Origin: Mycobacterium kubicae
GTDB lineage: Bacteria; Actinomycetota; Actinomycetes; Mycobacteriales; Mycobacteriaceae
DNA: 64,000 nt
Assembly (NCBI RefSeq): GCF_015689175.1
Contig: NZ_CP065047.1
Span: forward strand, 4,774,001 to 4,838,000
Direction of reading: 5' to 3'
The notes beneath the pieces are model-generated. The model saw only the letters and a program-made list of their open reading frames with translations, did no database searches and had not been told where the DNA came from. Shown here piece by piece: positions 16,189 to 24,459 of this stretch. A program made the translations under genes and the position numbers. The first letter of the stretch is position 1. Each line of letters starts with the position of its first letter.

Positions 16189-16800
16189 TCACCTCACCAC
16201 ATAGAGCAGCGCGAAGATGAGCACCCACAGATAGTCGACGGTGTGCCAGTAGGTGGCACAGGTTTCGACCAGTTCCTGCGATCCCGGTGATCTGGGTGCC
16301 GGATCTCGCAGTTGATAGACGACGATGCCGAGCACGACGAAACCGATCAGCAGGTGAATGAAGTGGATGCCGGTCAGAAAGTAGTAGTAGGTGAAGAAGT
16401 CGTTGCTAGTGAAGCCGTTTCCCGATCGGATTTGCTTGACCCACTCGAACACCTTGCTGACCAGGAAGACCGAACCGAAGAACGCGGTGCCAACGACGTC
16501 CCTGCGCGCCTGCCGGTAGGCGCCGGCGCGCGCGGCCTGCACACATCGCGCCATGGCCCACGAACTCAGCAGTAACACAATGGTGTTGAACGCTCCGATG
16601 CGCATGTCCAGGTGCGCCTGCGAGCGCAGGAAGAGGTCGGGGCTCTGGGTGCGGTAGAACAGGTAGAACCCGAAGTAGCCGGTGAAGACAAGGGTTTCGA
16701 ACAAGACGAACGCCCACATGTCGGGCTGTCCGGGCACGAATCTGTCGGGCCTACTGGGTTGATCATCAACCTTGGCCGGCCCGGTCCTGTGGTCGGTCAC
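16189..16800 (-). CDS. Cytochrome c oxidase subunit III / NorE-like membrane protein
   Basis: A 203-aa protein with five predicted helices, as in NorE rather than the seven of classical COX III. Recognisable family segments are MWAFVLFETLVFTGYFGFYL, FLTGIHFIHLLIG and TYWHTVDYLWVLIFALLY. The GTG start overlaps the upstream stop (GTGA), which removes the 130-residue extension of the longest frame. It lies with a COX IV-like gene but without any heme-copper subunit I or CuA subunit. An accessory or independent role is implied. Confidence 0.8.
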   Translation of the reverse strand: MTDHRTGPAKVDDQPSRPDRFVPGQPDMWAFVLFETLVFTGYFGFYLFYRTQSPDLFLRSQAHLDMRIGAFNTIVLLLSSWAMARCVQAARAGAYRQARRDVVGTAFFGSVFLVSKVFEWVKQIRSGNGFTSNDFFTYYYFLTGIHFIHLLIGFVVLGIVVYQLRDPAPRSPGSQELVETCATYWHTVDYLWVLIFALLYVVR

Positions 16801-17573
16801 CGGACCACACCTGTTGCCGTCAAGGGCACTGCGCCCGCACCGAAGTCCTCGCGCTGGATCAGGCGACGCAGCAGGAAGATGAAAACGCCTGTGTAGATAC
16901 CGAATACCACCATGTCCAGCCACCACGCGATTTGGCCGTTCCAGGCCAATACCCCGCGCCGGAAGATCCAGGCGGGTGACACCACGATTTCGGTGAGGCC
17001 GTTGCACAGGTTGAGATAGCCGAACCACTTCGGGAACACCCGGTTCTTGTCGAGGAGGATGGCCAGCATCCATACCAGCGAGCCGATCAGGAACACCCCC
17101 ATCGTTCCCACGAACGACAGGAAAGCGAAGTCGTAGATCCAGCAGATCAGCCGGGGGTCGCGGTCGGGTCTGATGGCTGCGACGGTGAGCGCGATGCACA
17201 TCAACAGCATGCCGGGAATCGCGCTCAACGAATACAGGATCAGGTAGGTATACGCGAACGCAGGGCTCACCGACATGCGCCGCATCGAATAGGCGATCAA
17301 TGCGTTACTCATCGTCGTCATGCCGGTGATGACGAACATGATCGCGAACCCGAGCAGGATCCCAAAGTGGTTGTCGGCGAACCAGTGCAGGATCCTCGCC
17401 GTGTCCCACGCGGGACTTGGGGGCGGCTGGGTGCGGGTGAGCACGAAGAACACCACAGCGAAGAGGTTGTAGAAGACCACGAGTGTCCACCAGGCAAGCC
17501 ACAGTTCGCGCTTGGGTCGAGCGTCCGCACGCTCGGTCAGCGGTGGGTGTGGGTGCGCAACCGCTGAATCCAT
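16797..17573 (-). CDS. Six-helix integral membrane protein, unknown function
   Basis: A 258-aa protein with about six transmembrane helices (for example LVVFYNLFAVVFFVL, LGFAIMFVITGMTTMSNALI, FLSFVGTMGVFLIGSLVWML). It shares architecture and helix spacing with the product of the next upstream gene, including a hydrophilic loop after helix 3 (IRPDRDPRLICWIYDFAF versus RPEREPALTQLYNDFAW), so the two are paralogous and may form a heterodimer. The ATG overlaps the upstream stop by one base. I know no function for this family. Confidence 0.7.
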   Translation of the reverse strand: MDSAVAHPHPPLTERADARPKRELWLAWWTLVVFYNLFAVVFFVLTRTQPPPSPAWDTARILHWFADNHFGILLGFAIMFVITGMTTMSNALIAYSMRRMSVSPAFAYTYLILYSLSAIPGMLLMCIALTVAAIRPDRDPRLICWIYDFAFLSFVGTMGVFLIGSLVWMLAILLDKNRVFPKWFGYLNLCNGLTEIVVSPAWIFRRGVLAWNGQIAWWLDMVVFGIYTGVFIFLLRRLIQREDFGAGAVPLTATGVVR

Positions 17574-18325
17574 CAGCGCCGAACCTCGTCGTGTTCTTGG
17601 TGAATGGCCCGGCCCACAACGACTCCTGTCACGACGATCCACACGCCGATGGCTGTGTTCTTCAGCCAGAACGACAACGTTCCATCCCATGCCAGGGGAC
17701 CGGACAACGCCAGACCGACGAATGCGGCCGGGACCAGCGCCCCCGCGATCACCAGATTGAAATGTGCCACCCACCGGCTCAGCACCGGTCGGGAGCGATC
17801 GTCGAAATAGATTGCGAGCGCGAGTATTACGCTCTGCGCGATCAAGAACGGGACCTGACTGGTGAAGGTGATCCAGGCGAAGTCGTTGTAGAGCTGGGTC
17901 AGGGCCGGCTCACGTTCCGGGCGGAAAGCGGCCAGCAGCCAGCACACGTTGGCGATCAGGAACAGGGTGGGGCCGCCGGCCACGCAACCGAGCATGCAGT
18001 AGGAGAAGATGGGCGTCCGATGCGACATTCGACGGATCTGCATCACGAGCAGGATGAGGATCGGGATCAGACACACGCCGAACCAGTTGAACAGAATCAT
18101 GCTGTAACGGATGCGCGGAAGATTGTGCGGATCCCGGTAGAACGCGGCCACCTGTTCTGCAGACAGGCTTGGTGACAGGGGCGGGGTGAACCCGGGGAAC
18201 AACAAGAACGCGCAGACCCAGATGAGGGCCGCCAGCGGCAACGTCCACAACAGGATCAGCTCACCGTCGGCCCGCCTGTGCCCGACTTCGGGCGCCTGGA
18301 TGTCGCTTTCATCGACGTCGGGCAT
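17573..18325 (-). CDS. Six-helix integral membrane protein, unknown function
   Basis: A 250-aa protein leading the membrane operon. After a 20-residue acidic N-terminus it has about six helices, among them LILLWTLPLAALIWVCAFLL, MILFNWFGVCLIPILILLVM and LNxAIGVW-type sequence near the end. The loop between helices 1 and 2 (SLSAEQVAAFYRDPHNLPRI) is probably exposed. It is divergent from a TetR gene, with a perfect 18-bp palindrome between them. The next genes encode its paralogue and COX III/IV-like subunits, suggesting a membrane complex of unknown job. Confidence 0.7.
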   Translation of the reverse strand: MPDVDESDIQAPEVGHRRADGELILLWTLPLAALIWVCAFLLFPGFTPPLSPSLSAEQVAAFYRDPHNLPRIRYSMILFNWFGVCLIPILILLVMQIRRMSHRTPIFSYCMLGCVAGGPTLFLIANVCWLLAAFRPEREPALTQLYNDFAWITFTSQVPFLIAQSVILALAIYFDDRSRPVLSRWVAHFNLVIAGALVPAAFVGLALSGPLAWDGTLSFWLKNTAIGVWIVVTGVVVGRAIHQEHDEVRR

Positions 18326-18370
18326 CGTGGCTCCTTCGCTGCGACGGCTTCGGCACGCGTAGTCGCCGAA

Positions 18371-18388
18371 GCTAGCCGATCGGCTAGC
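18371..18388. promoter_or_regulatory. Perfect palindrome GCTAGCCGATCGGCTAGC
   Basis: An 18-bp perfect palindrome centred in the 95-bp gap between the membrane operon and the divergent TetR gene, 33 bp from the TetR start. Position and symmetry are those of a TetR operator controlling both directions. Confidence 0.7.
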
Positions 18389-18420
18389 CGAGGGTCAAGA
18401 CGTTCGTCTACCCTCGTCGT

Positions 18421-19017
18421 GTGGCATCACCGCAACAGTCGGTCTCCCAGGGCGCAGTGCAGGCCGTCCAGCACAGCGCCGCCCGCACTCGGGTCCTCGA
18501 CGCGGCATGGGAGTTGTTCGCCCAGCACGGGGTCAGCGGTACCTCGCTGCAGATGATCGCCGACGCCGTCGGCATCACCAAAGCCGCTGTCTATCACCAA
18601 TTCCGGACCAAGGATCACATCGTCATCGCAGTGACCGAACGCGAGCTGGCCCGGCTGTCGCCGGCCCTGGAAGCAGCGGAGACCCATGGTGACGAATCGC
18701 AAGCCCGGGACGCGCTGTTGGTGAGCGTGATCGAGATGGCGGTTCGCGACCGCCGGTTGGTGCGCACGCTGCAGTTCGATCCCGTCGTGGTCAGGCTGCT
18801 GGCCGAACACGAACCATTTCAGCGGTTCATGGCGCGCCTGTATCGGGTCTTGCTGGACGACAGCGACGAGGACAACCGGATTGCCGGAGCGATGTTCTCG
18901 GGTGCGGTCAGCAGCGCCGTCATGCACCCCCTGGTGGCCGACATCGACGACGAAACGTTGCGAACTCGGCTCACCGAGTTAACTCGGCGCCTGCTTGGCC
19001 TGCCGCAGCACGGTTAA
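18421..19017 (+). CDS. TetR/AcrR family transcriptional regulator, 198 aa
   Basis: The helix-turn-helix is clear: RVLDAAWELFAQHGVSGTSL then MIADAVGITKAAVYHQFRTK. The GTG start lies 33 bp after a perfect 18-bp palindrome and 95 bp from the divergent membrane operon, so it very probably represses that operon and itself. The ligand-binding part is helical and rich in charged residues, giving no hint of the ligand. The stop overlaps the end of the converging secreted protein gene by 4 bp. Confidence 0.82.
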   Translation: MASPQQSVSQGAVQAVQHSAARTRVLDAAWELFAQHGVSGTSLQMIADAVGITKAAVYHQFRTKDHIVIAVTERELARLSPALEAAETHGDESQARDALLVSVIEMAVRDRRLVRTLQFDPVVVRLLAEHEPFQRFMARLYRVLLDDSDEDNRIAGAMFSGAVSSAVMHPLVADIDDETLRTRLTELTRRLLGLPQHG

Positions 19018-19436
19018 GTGTCGCCGCGCTCCCAAATCTGTTTCCCGTCATGGGCATTGCAGATCAAAAACAGCCCGTCGGGCGCTTGGGCCACGTAATA
19101 CTCCGGGAAATCTATGCAGTCGGAATTTTCGATTTTGACTCCCGCCATGGGCGGCGAACGGAACCACCTGGGCTCGTATCGCCTCGGCGAGCCGCAAAAC
19201 ATCAGTCGCCCCGGCTGGGTGCCGAAGGAGAGGTTGTAATCGGCCGTCGCGAAGACGTAGTAGGTCGTGTTCTCGCACGGGGCACCCAGGACCTGATGGG
19301 CGGCGATTCCGGGCGTACAGTCCGGGTAATCGCACGCCGTCGGACTGGCGCCCGAGGGAGGCGCCGCATAAACCGTGATGCCGAGCAACGCGGCAATCAC
19401 TGCCACGAAAAAACGCACTCCATTACTCTTGCACAA
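19014..19436 (-). CDS. Secreted cysteine-containing protein, 140 aa
   Basis: An exported protein with signal peptide FFVAVIAALLGITVYAAPPS, cleaved near residue 28-30. The mature part has six cysteines (CDYPDC, PCENTT, MFCGS, NSDCID, LICNA), pointing to three disulfides outside the cytoplasm. Segments TTYYVFATADYNLSFG and VAQAPDGLFLICNAHDGKQI look well folded. I do not recognise a family with a function. It stands alone, converging on the TetR gene and divergent from the Mam pair by 83 bp. Confidence 0.65.
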   Translation of the reverse strand: MCKSNGVRFFVAVIAALLGITVYAAPPSGASPTACDYPDCTPGIAAHQVLGAPCENTTYYVFATADYNLSFGTQPGRLMFCGSPRRYEPRWFRSPPMAGVKIENSDCIDFPEYYVAQAPDGLFLICNAHDGKQIWERGDT

Positions 19437-19519
19437 TTGGAAGGAAAACTCATTCGTTCTGCGCAGATGCTTAATCGACTTGATGGGATGGGTGACCGGG
19501 ACTGCTGTAGGGGGTGACT

Positions 19520-20257
19520 ATGCCGTCGCAGGAACCCGAACCGTCACTGGCGCAAGCTGAACAAGAAGTCGCCTCGGCCCAAGCACGTGCCGAGGCGGCG
19601 CGTGCGCGTGCGGCCGATTTGCGCCGACGCGCCCAGGAGCTGCTCGCCGAGCCCGGCGAGACGACCGATGACTCGACAGACGCACCTGAGCTCGGGGACT
19701 GCGCCGCACCGGAGTTGCCCTCGGACACTTCACGGCGGCGTCGTCGCGTCAAGTTGCGGTTACCCCGGCCCCGGCGCCCGGGTCGAAAAGCGCTGGCGCT
19801 GAGCGCCGCAGCCGCCGTGGTCTGCGGTGCGCTGGCCGCCAGCGGCTATGTGCTGCACTACCACCGCACCGCCGAACAGCAGCGGCAGCGCACTGCCGAG
19901 ATCGCCGCGGTTGCCCGCCAGAATGCCGTGACGCTGATGGCGATCGACGCCAACAAGGCCAGGGAAGATATCCAGCACGTCATCGACATCAGCACGGGCC
20001 AGTTCAAGCTCGGGATGCTGCTAGCCGCGGAGGATATGGTCAAACAAGTGCAGCAGTCCAAGGTCAGCACCAAGGTCACCGTCGAAGGCGTCGCGGTCCA
20101 GTCCGCGACGGACAATTCCGCGGTGGTCCTCGTGGCGGCGAAGGCCGAGGCCAGCGGTCCGGACCGCAAGCCGCCGCCGCATCAGTGGCGCATTGTCATG
20201 ACACTGCAACAAGAAAACGGGCAGCTGAAGATCGCGGCCATCGAGGCACTGCCATGA
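19520..20257 (+). CDS. Mce-associated membrane protein (Mam/Mas type)
   Basis: A 245-aa Mam protein: an Ala/Arg/Glu-rich coiled coil (SLAQAEQEVASAQARAEAAR), a basic stretch, one transmembrane helix (ALSAAAAVVCGALAASGYVL), and a C-terminal domain ending ENGQLKIAAIEALP. It is the equivalent of the long proteins of the 5.7-8.9 kb operon. ATG at 19520 follows an AGGGGG site; GTG at 19514 is an alternative. It forms an ATGA-coupled pair with the next gene and converges on the mce operon 1.3 kb away. Confidence 0.78.
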   Translation: MPSQEPEPSLAQAEQEVASAQARAEAARARAADLRRRAQELLAEPGETTDDSTDAPELGDCAAPELPSDTSRRRRRVKLRLPRPRRPGRKALALSAAAAVVCGALAASGYVLHYHRTAEQQRQRTAEIAAVARQNAVTLMAIDANKAREDIQHVIDISTGQFKLGMLLAAEDMVKQVQQSKVSTKVTVEGVAVQSATDNSAVVLVAAKAEASGPDRKPPPHQWRIVMTLQQENGQLKIAAIEALP

Positions 20258-20868
20258 CGGTTGACAACGATCCGGAGTTCACCGAGCTCACCGACGGCGA
20301 TGCACTGCGCACAGGTTCGGCGTGGCGCGTACGCGGGCGGCGCCTAGGCGGTGCGGTCCGGCGCGGGCTGCGACGGTGTGTGGCTCGGTGGCGCCCGATT
20401 CTGTTGGTCTTGCTGGTGGTTGCCACGCTGGGGTGGGCAGGTGGCTTGTACTACTACGACTACCGTCCCGACCAACAAACCGACGCTGCCGTCGCACGCG
20501 AGGTCATCAAAGCTGCGTCCGACGGCGCCGTCGCGTTGCTCTCCTACTCCCCCGACAGCCTGAGCCGCGATGTGCAGAGCGCGAAGTCGCGCATTACACC
20601 CGGATTCGAAGCGATGTACGAGCGCTTCATTGAACAGGTCGTCACGCCGGCCAGCCAGCGCGGACAGCTCACCACCACGGTGCACGTCATTCGTGCGGCC
20701 GTGGCGGAGTTGCAGCCGAAATCCGCTGTTGTACTTCTGTTTATCGGGCAGAAGCTGGTAAGCAAATTGAAACCTGAACCGGTCAACACCACGAGTAGCG
20801 TTCGGGTCGAACTGACCAAGGTCAATAACACGTGGCTGATCAATACGTTCGACAGCACTCACGCCTAA
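20254..20868 (+). CDS. Mce-associated membrane protein (Mam/Mas type)
   Basis: A 204-aa protein with a short basic N-terminal region, one transmembrane helix (RPILLVLLVVATLGWAGGLY) and an extracytoplasmic domain with LLSYSPDSLSRDVQSAKSRI and the ending VELTKVNNTWLINTF. It is paralogous to the protein at 7219-7878. The ATG overlaps the preceding stop as ATGA. This pair is the most likely partner of the mce operon in this window because only one secreted-protein gene separates them, although they lie on the opposite strand. Confidence 0.78.
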   Translation: MTVDNDPEFTELTDGDALRTGSAWRVRGRRLGGAVRRGLRRCVARWRPILLVLLVVATLGWAGGLYYYDYRPDQQTDAAVAREVIKAASDGAVALLSYSPDSLSRDVQSAKSRITPGFEAMYERFIEQVVTPASQRGQLTTTVHVIRAAVAELQPKSAVVLLFIGQKLVSKLKPEPVNTTSSVRVELTKVNNTWLINTFDSTHA

Positions 20869-20951
20869 CAGCCTTGTTCTCCTACCTCAAACATCTGGCT
20901 GAGCGCTTTTGGTGGTGTTAGTGTTTGCCTTTAGCGCGCCAAGGAGTACCG

Positions 20952-21494
20952 ATGTTTGCAATGACGCATTCTCATTCGAAAGCGAAGTCCGCCACGAGAT
21001 TTACCCACGTGGCACTGGCTTGTATCGCGATGGGCGCCTTGGCTGCCGCACCGCCGGCGCGGGCGTCCGCCGATATCTCGTTGAACGGCCGCTACGATGC
21101 CACCTCGCTGGGCAATTGGGCCAAGACCAACGAGTCTTTCCACGATGAGGCGACGGTGCGCAGCGTGTGGACGATCACGTCGTCGTGTCGCGACGCACAG
21201 GAATGCAGTGGCACGGTGAGCAGCGACCAGGGTTGGAGCGCACCCATAGTCATGCACGACGGGTTGCAGTGGAAGGTCGAACACGATGTCCCCAACTGGG
21301 AGACGTGTCCGGACGGAACCCCGTTCACCGGCCACCAGACCTTTTTGTTCGTGCCCGTGGACAACGACGGAAATGTCAAGACCGGTGCGCCGACGCTGGC
21401 CGGCACGGACAAGACGATAGGGCCCAGTGGCGCCTGCCGGGTCAACAAGTGGCTGGTTGTCGACATGCCATTTCGGCTCGACAGAATCAGCTGA
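20952..21494 (+). CDS. Secreted protein of unknown function, 180 aa
   Basis: ATG at 20952 has an AAGGAG site 6 bases upstream. A signal peptide (THVALACIAMGALAAAPPARASAD) is cleaved near residue 38. The mature domain begins ISLNGRYDATSLGNWAKTNE and has four cysteines in two close groups (SSCRDAQECSG; ETCPDG with SGACRVN), plus several tryptophans, consistent with a beta-rich exported fold seen in mycobacterial secreted proteins of unknown role. It ends 20 bp from the converging mceF gene. No enzymatic motif is visible. Confidence 0.65.
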   Translation: MFAMTHSHSKAKSATRFTHVALACIAMGALAAAPPARASADISLNGRYDATSLGNWAKTNESFHDEATVRSVWTITSSCRDAQECSGTVSSDQGWSAPIVMHDGLQWKVEHDVPNWETCPDGTPFTGHQTFLFVPVDNDGNVKTGAPTLAGTDKTIGPSGACRVNKWLVVDMPFRLDRIS

Positions 21495-21514
21495 CGCAGC
21501 GAATCCGCTGAAGG

Positions 21515-23143
21515 CTACGCGCGCAGCATGTCCTGCCACGTCTTGGGGGGCTTGACCAGATCCGACTGCCGGTAGGTCTGGCCGTCAGGTGCCAGGTAGC
21601 GGCCCGTGCTGGGATCGTAGTGGGCGATCGCTACCGATGGGCCGGCCGCAGCGCCGCCAGAGACATTGCCGCCGAAGCCACTTGGGGCAGCGCGCGGACC
21701 CGGGCCCGACGGCACCGGCTCTCCGGACGGAACGTCGAGCGGCGCAATCGGTTCCACTCCCGGAGGTGTCGGTTCCATGACGTTCAAGTTCGACAGTTGC
21801 GGCGGCGGCGCCTGACCGCCGGCCGGCGGCGGCATCGGTGTGCCCTCGACCGGTCCGAAGATCCGGTCGCGGAAGAAGTTGACGCGGTCGTCGGGCGGAA
21901 TGCCCTGGGCGATCAAGTTCGGGTCCAGCGGGTAGGTGCCGGTAACGTGCTGCCGTATCGCCAGCGGTTCGAAAGGCTTGTCGCTGTCGCAGATCTCGAC
22001 GGTCGGCGCCCGCTTACCGGGGTGACCCATGCAGGGATAGTTGCGAGCACCGCGCACGCCGAGCGGGGAATCCTGCGGCAGTTTGCAGTACAACCCCTCC
22101 GGGGTGTCCACGGTGCGGGTGTCGGCCGGGGATCGCCATTGGTTGGGCGGCAGGAAGCCAACGGTGCAGCCCGGCGGATCGTCTGCGGTGGCGGCGAAGT
22201 CGCCAACGGCATAACCGGTCCGGTTGTTCTTGAACGGTGCGAACGACTGGATGGCGGCGGTGAAGGGTGGCAGCAGCACCAGCACCTGCTCGATTGACGC
22301 GTGATAAGTGACCCCGATCTGGCCGACCGTGGTGAGGTTGGCCAGCAGGACCGGCAGTGTCGGCTTGATCTGCTCCATCAACCGCGAGGCTTCGTCGAAC
22401 GCCCCCGGTCCCTTGTGCAGCAGACTGCGGAACTGCGAGTCATCCTCGCGCAGTTGTCCGGTTACCCCGGCCAAGCTTCGTGCCCACAGTCTGACCGCGT
22501 CGGCGGTCCGTGCTTGCGAGTCGAGCACCGGCCCGGTGTGATCGGTCAAGGTCTGCGCGCGATCGGCGACGCCGTTGAGGTCCCCGGAAAGCTGCGAGGC
22601 CGAATCGAACAACGATTGAAAGTCGTACCCCGCTCCGTTGAACGCCTTGAAGGATTCATCGAGCAACGTGTTGAGCTTGCCGGTCGGGATACTGTTGATC
22701 AACCTGCTGGTCTGATCGAGCACCGGGCCGATGGGCTGCGGAATCACCGTGTCGCTCATGGCGATAACCGAGCCGTCACGCAAGTAGGGGGGCGCATCGG
22801 TTCGCGGCCGCAAATCCACGTACTGCTCGCCGACCGCGGAGATGCTGCGCACCTCGGCTTTCAGATCCGCCGGAATCTTCGGCGAATTGTCCAGCCGCAT
22901 GGTGGCTTTCGCCCCGTTGGGCGTCAAGTCGATCCCGGTCACCTTGCCGACCTGGACGCCGCGGTAGGTCACGTTGCTGAAGCGGTACAGACCACCGGTG
23001 GCCGGCAGCTCCAGCGTGACTGTCATTTTCCCGATGCCCAGCAGAGTCGGCGCCTGCACGTAATTCAGCACCATCACGGCCATTCCGGTGAGGCCCACGA
23101 TGGCGAAGATCGCCAGTTGGATACGGATGAAGCGGGTCAGCAT
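21515..23143 (-). CDS. mceF: Mce family protein MceF
   Basis: A 542-aa protein and the last of the mce operon. An N-terminal membrane anchor (LAIFAIVGLTGMAVMVLNYV) is followed by an MCE domain near residues 38-115 (YRFSNVTYRGVQVGKVTGID, VGEQYVDLRP), a long helical region that in other MCE proteins builds the lipid tunnel, and a Pro/Gly-rich tail beginning near residue 430 and closing with YRQSDLVKPPKTWQDMLRA. The ATG overlaps the mceE stop by one base (TAATG). In the heterohexamer MceF is a periplasm-spanning subunit. Confidence 0.9.
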   Translation of the reverse strand: MLTRFIRIQLAIFAIVGLTGMAVMVLNYVQAPTLLGIGKMTVTLELPATGGLYRFSNVTYRGVQVGKVTGIDLTPNGAKATMRLDNSPKIPADLKAEVRSISAVGEQYVDLRPRTDAPPYLRDGSVIAMSDTVIPQPIGPVLDQTSRLINSIPTGKLNTLLDESFKAFNGAGYDFQSLFDSASQLSGDLNGVADRAQTLTDHTGPVLDSQARTADAVRLWARSLAGVTGQLREDDSQFRSLLHKGPGAFDEASRLMEQIKPTLPVLLANLTTVGQIGVTYHASIEQVLVLLPPFTAAIQSFAPFKNNRTGYAVGDFAATADDPPGCTVGFLPPNQWRSPADTRTVDTPEGLYCKLPQDSPLGVRGARNYPCMGHPGKRAPTVEICDSDKPFEPLAIRQHVTGTYPLDPNLIAQGIPPDDRVNFFRDRIFGPVEGTPMPPPAGGQAPPPQLSNLNVMEPTPPGVEPIAPLDVPSGEPVPSGPGPRAAPSGFGGNVSGGAAAGPSVAIAHYDPSTGRYLAPDGQTYRQSDLVKPPKTWQDMLRA

Positions 23144-24459
23144 TATTGCCCCCCATCCGAGGGCTCGGTGAGCACGGGCGTCGCACCCGGAACCGGGGAA
23201 CCGGGATCGATCCCGGGCGCCACCGCGGGTTGGGGTCCCGGTGCCATGACAGGCCCCGGCGCGGGGGCGGGCCCCGGCGCGTAGGCCGGCGGGGGTCCCG
23301 GCAACGGACGTCCCCCGTTGGGTACCGGTGCCAGTGGTTCACCCACCGGCGGCGGCACCCCGGGTCCCCCTTCGGGGTACTGATATTGCAACCACTGCGG
23401 ATCGCCCGGCGCGGGCACCAGATCTGCCCCCAACCGTCCCCAATGGGTGCCCAGCAACAGACCTTTGCGCAATCGGGCGTTGGTCAGGTCGATCTTGAAG
23501 AAGCCGTTGAAAAAGTCGCCGCGGACCGCCCGGTCGATGACGTTCTGGGTGAATGGGAACGTCGGCGCGTAGGCCAGCACCGTATCGAGATCCGGACCGA
23601 CGTCGGCAAGCGCCTTGATGGTGGGCTCGAGGTTCTTCAGGTTCCGCACCAGGTCGTCGCCGGCGTCATTGACCAGCCTGGTTGCGGTATCGCTGAAGGT
23701 GCCGAGCTTGTCCAGCGCAGTGATGATGCGGGGACGCTCCGTGATCAGCACTTCCAACGCCGGCGGAATCTTGTTGAGCGCCTGGGAAATCACGTCGCGC
23801 TGGCCCGCGAGTGTTCCGGCGAACCTGTTCAGCGCCTGGATCGAGGCGACCAGGTTGTCGCGCTGGCGATCGAAGGTGCCCACGAAGCTGTCCAGCCGCT
23901 CCAGCAGCTGCCGGACGTCGCCGGCGCGACCGGACAGGGTGGCGTTGAAATTGTGGATCACGTCGCCGATTTGGGTGAATCCACCCGAATTGACGATGAC
24001 CGACAGCGACGAGAGGGTCTGCTCGGTGGACGGATACGTCGATGACCTCTTCAGCGGGATGGTGGCACCCGGTGAGAGCCGCCCGCCGGCTTGCTGGCCG
24101 GGTGGCACGTTGAGCTCCAGGTGCATGGAACCCAACAAACTGGTCTGGCCCACGCTGGCAACGACGTTCGCCGGTACCACGACACCAGGGTTCACCGAGA
24201 AATCCACCAACGCGTGCCAGTCGCGCACCGTCATCTTGCTGATGCTGCCGACGACGACGTCGTCGATCAGCACCGGCGCATTCGATTCCAGCGTCCCGAC
24301 ATTGGCGATCTCGGCGTGATAGATACGCGCGTCGGGCCCGCGGCCCACCGCACCCGGCAGAGGCAGCGAGTTCAATCCGTTGAACGCGCAACCGCTGACG
24401 CCCAACATGACGGCCACACATAACGCGGACACCCGCCGCGTCAGACGCAACGCGGTCAC
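23143..24459 (-). CDS. mceE: Mce family lipoprotein MceE
   Basis: A 438-aa MCE protein with a lipoprotein signal: LCVAVMLGVSGC puts the lipidated cysteine at residue 24, as expected for the fifth gene (LprN position). The MCE domain follows (ARIYHAEIANVGTLESNAPV, VVGSISKMTVRD), then the coiled, Gln/Asp-rich helical part and a Pro/Gly-rich end of about 80 residues (APGPAPAPGPVMAPGP). The GTG start overlaps the mceD stop (GTGA). The acylated subunit should anchor the tunnel to a membrane. Confidence 0.9.
   Translation of the reverse strand: MTALRLTRRVSALCVAVMLGVSGCAFNGLNSLPLPGAVGRGPDARIYHAEIANVGTLESNAPVLIDDVVVGSISKMTVRDWHALVDFSVNPGVVVPANVVASVGQTSLLGSMHLELNVPPGQQAGGRLSPGATIPLKRSSTYPSTEQTLSSLSVIVNSGGFTQIGDVIHNFNATLSGRAGDVRQLLERLDSFVGTFDRQRDNLVASIQALNRFAGTLAGQRDVISQALNKIPPALEVLITERPRIITALDKLGTFSDTATRLVNDAGDDLVRNLKNLEPTIKALADVGPDLDTVLAYAPTFPFTQNVIDRAVRGDFFNGFFKIDLTNARLRKGLLLGTHWGRLGADLVPAPGDPQWLQYQYPEGGPGVPPPVGEPLAPVPNGGRPLPGPPPAYAPGPAPAPGPVMAPGPQPAVAPGIDPGSPVPGATPVLTEPSDGGQ

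Noticed and set aside
15889..16800. A complete cytochrome oxidase
   Set aside because: No subunit I or II is present, so only orphan accessory-like subunits are annotated.
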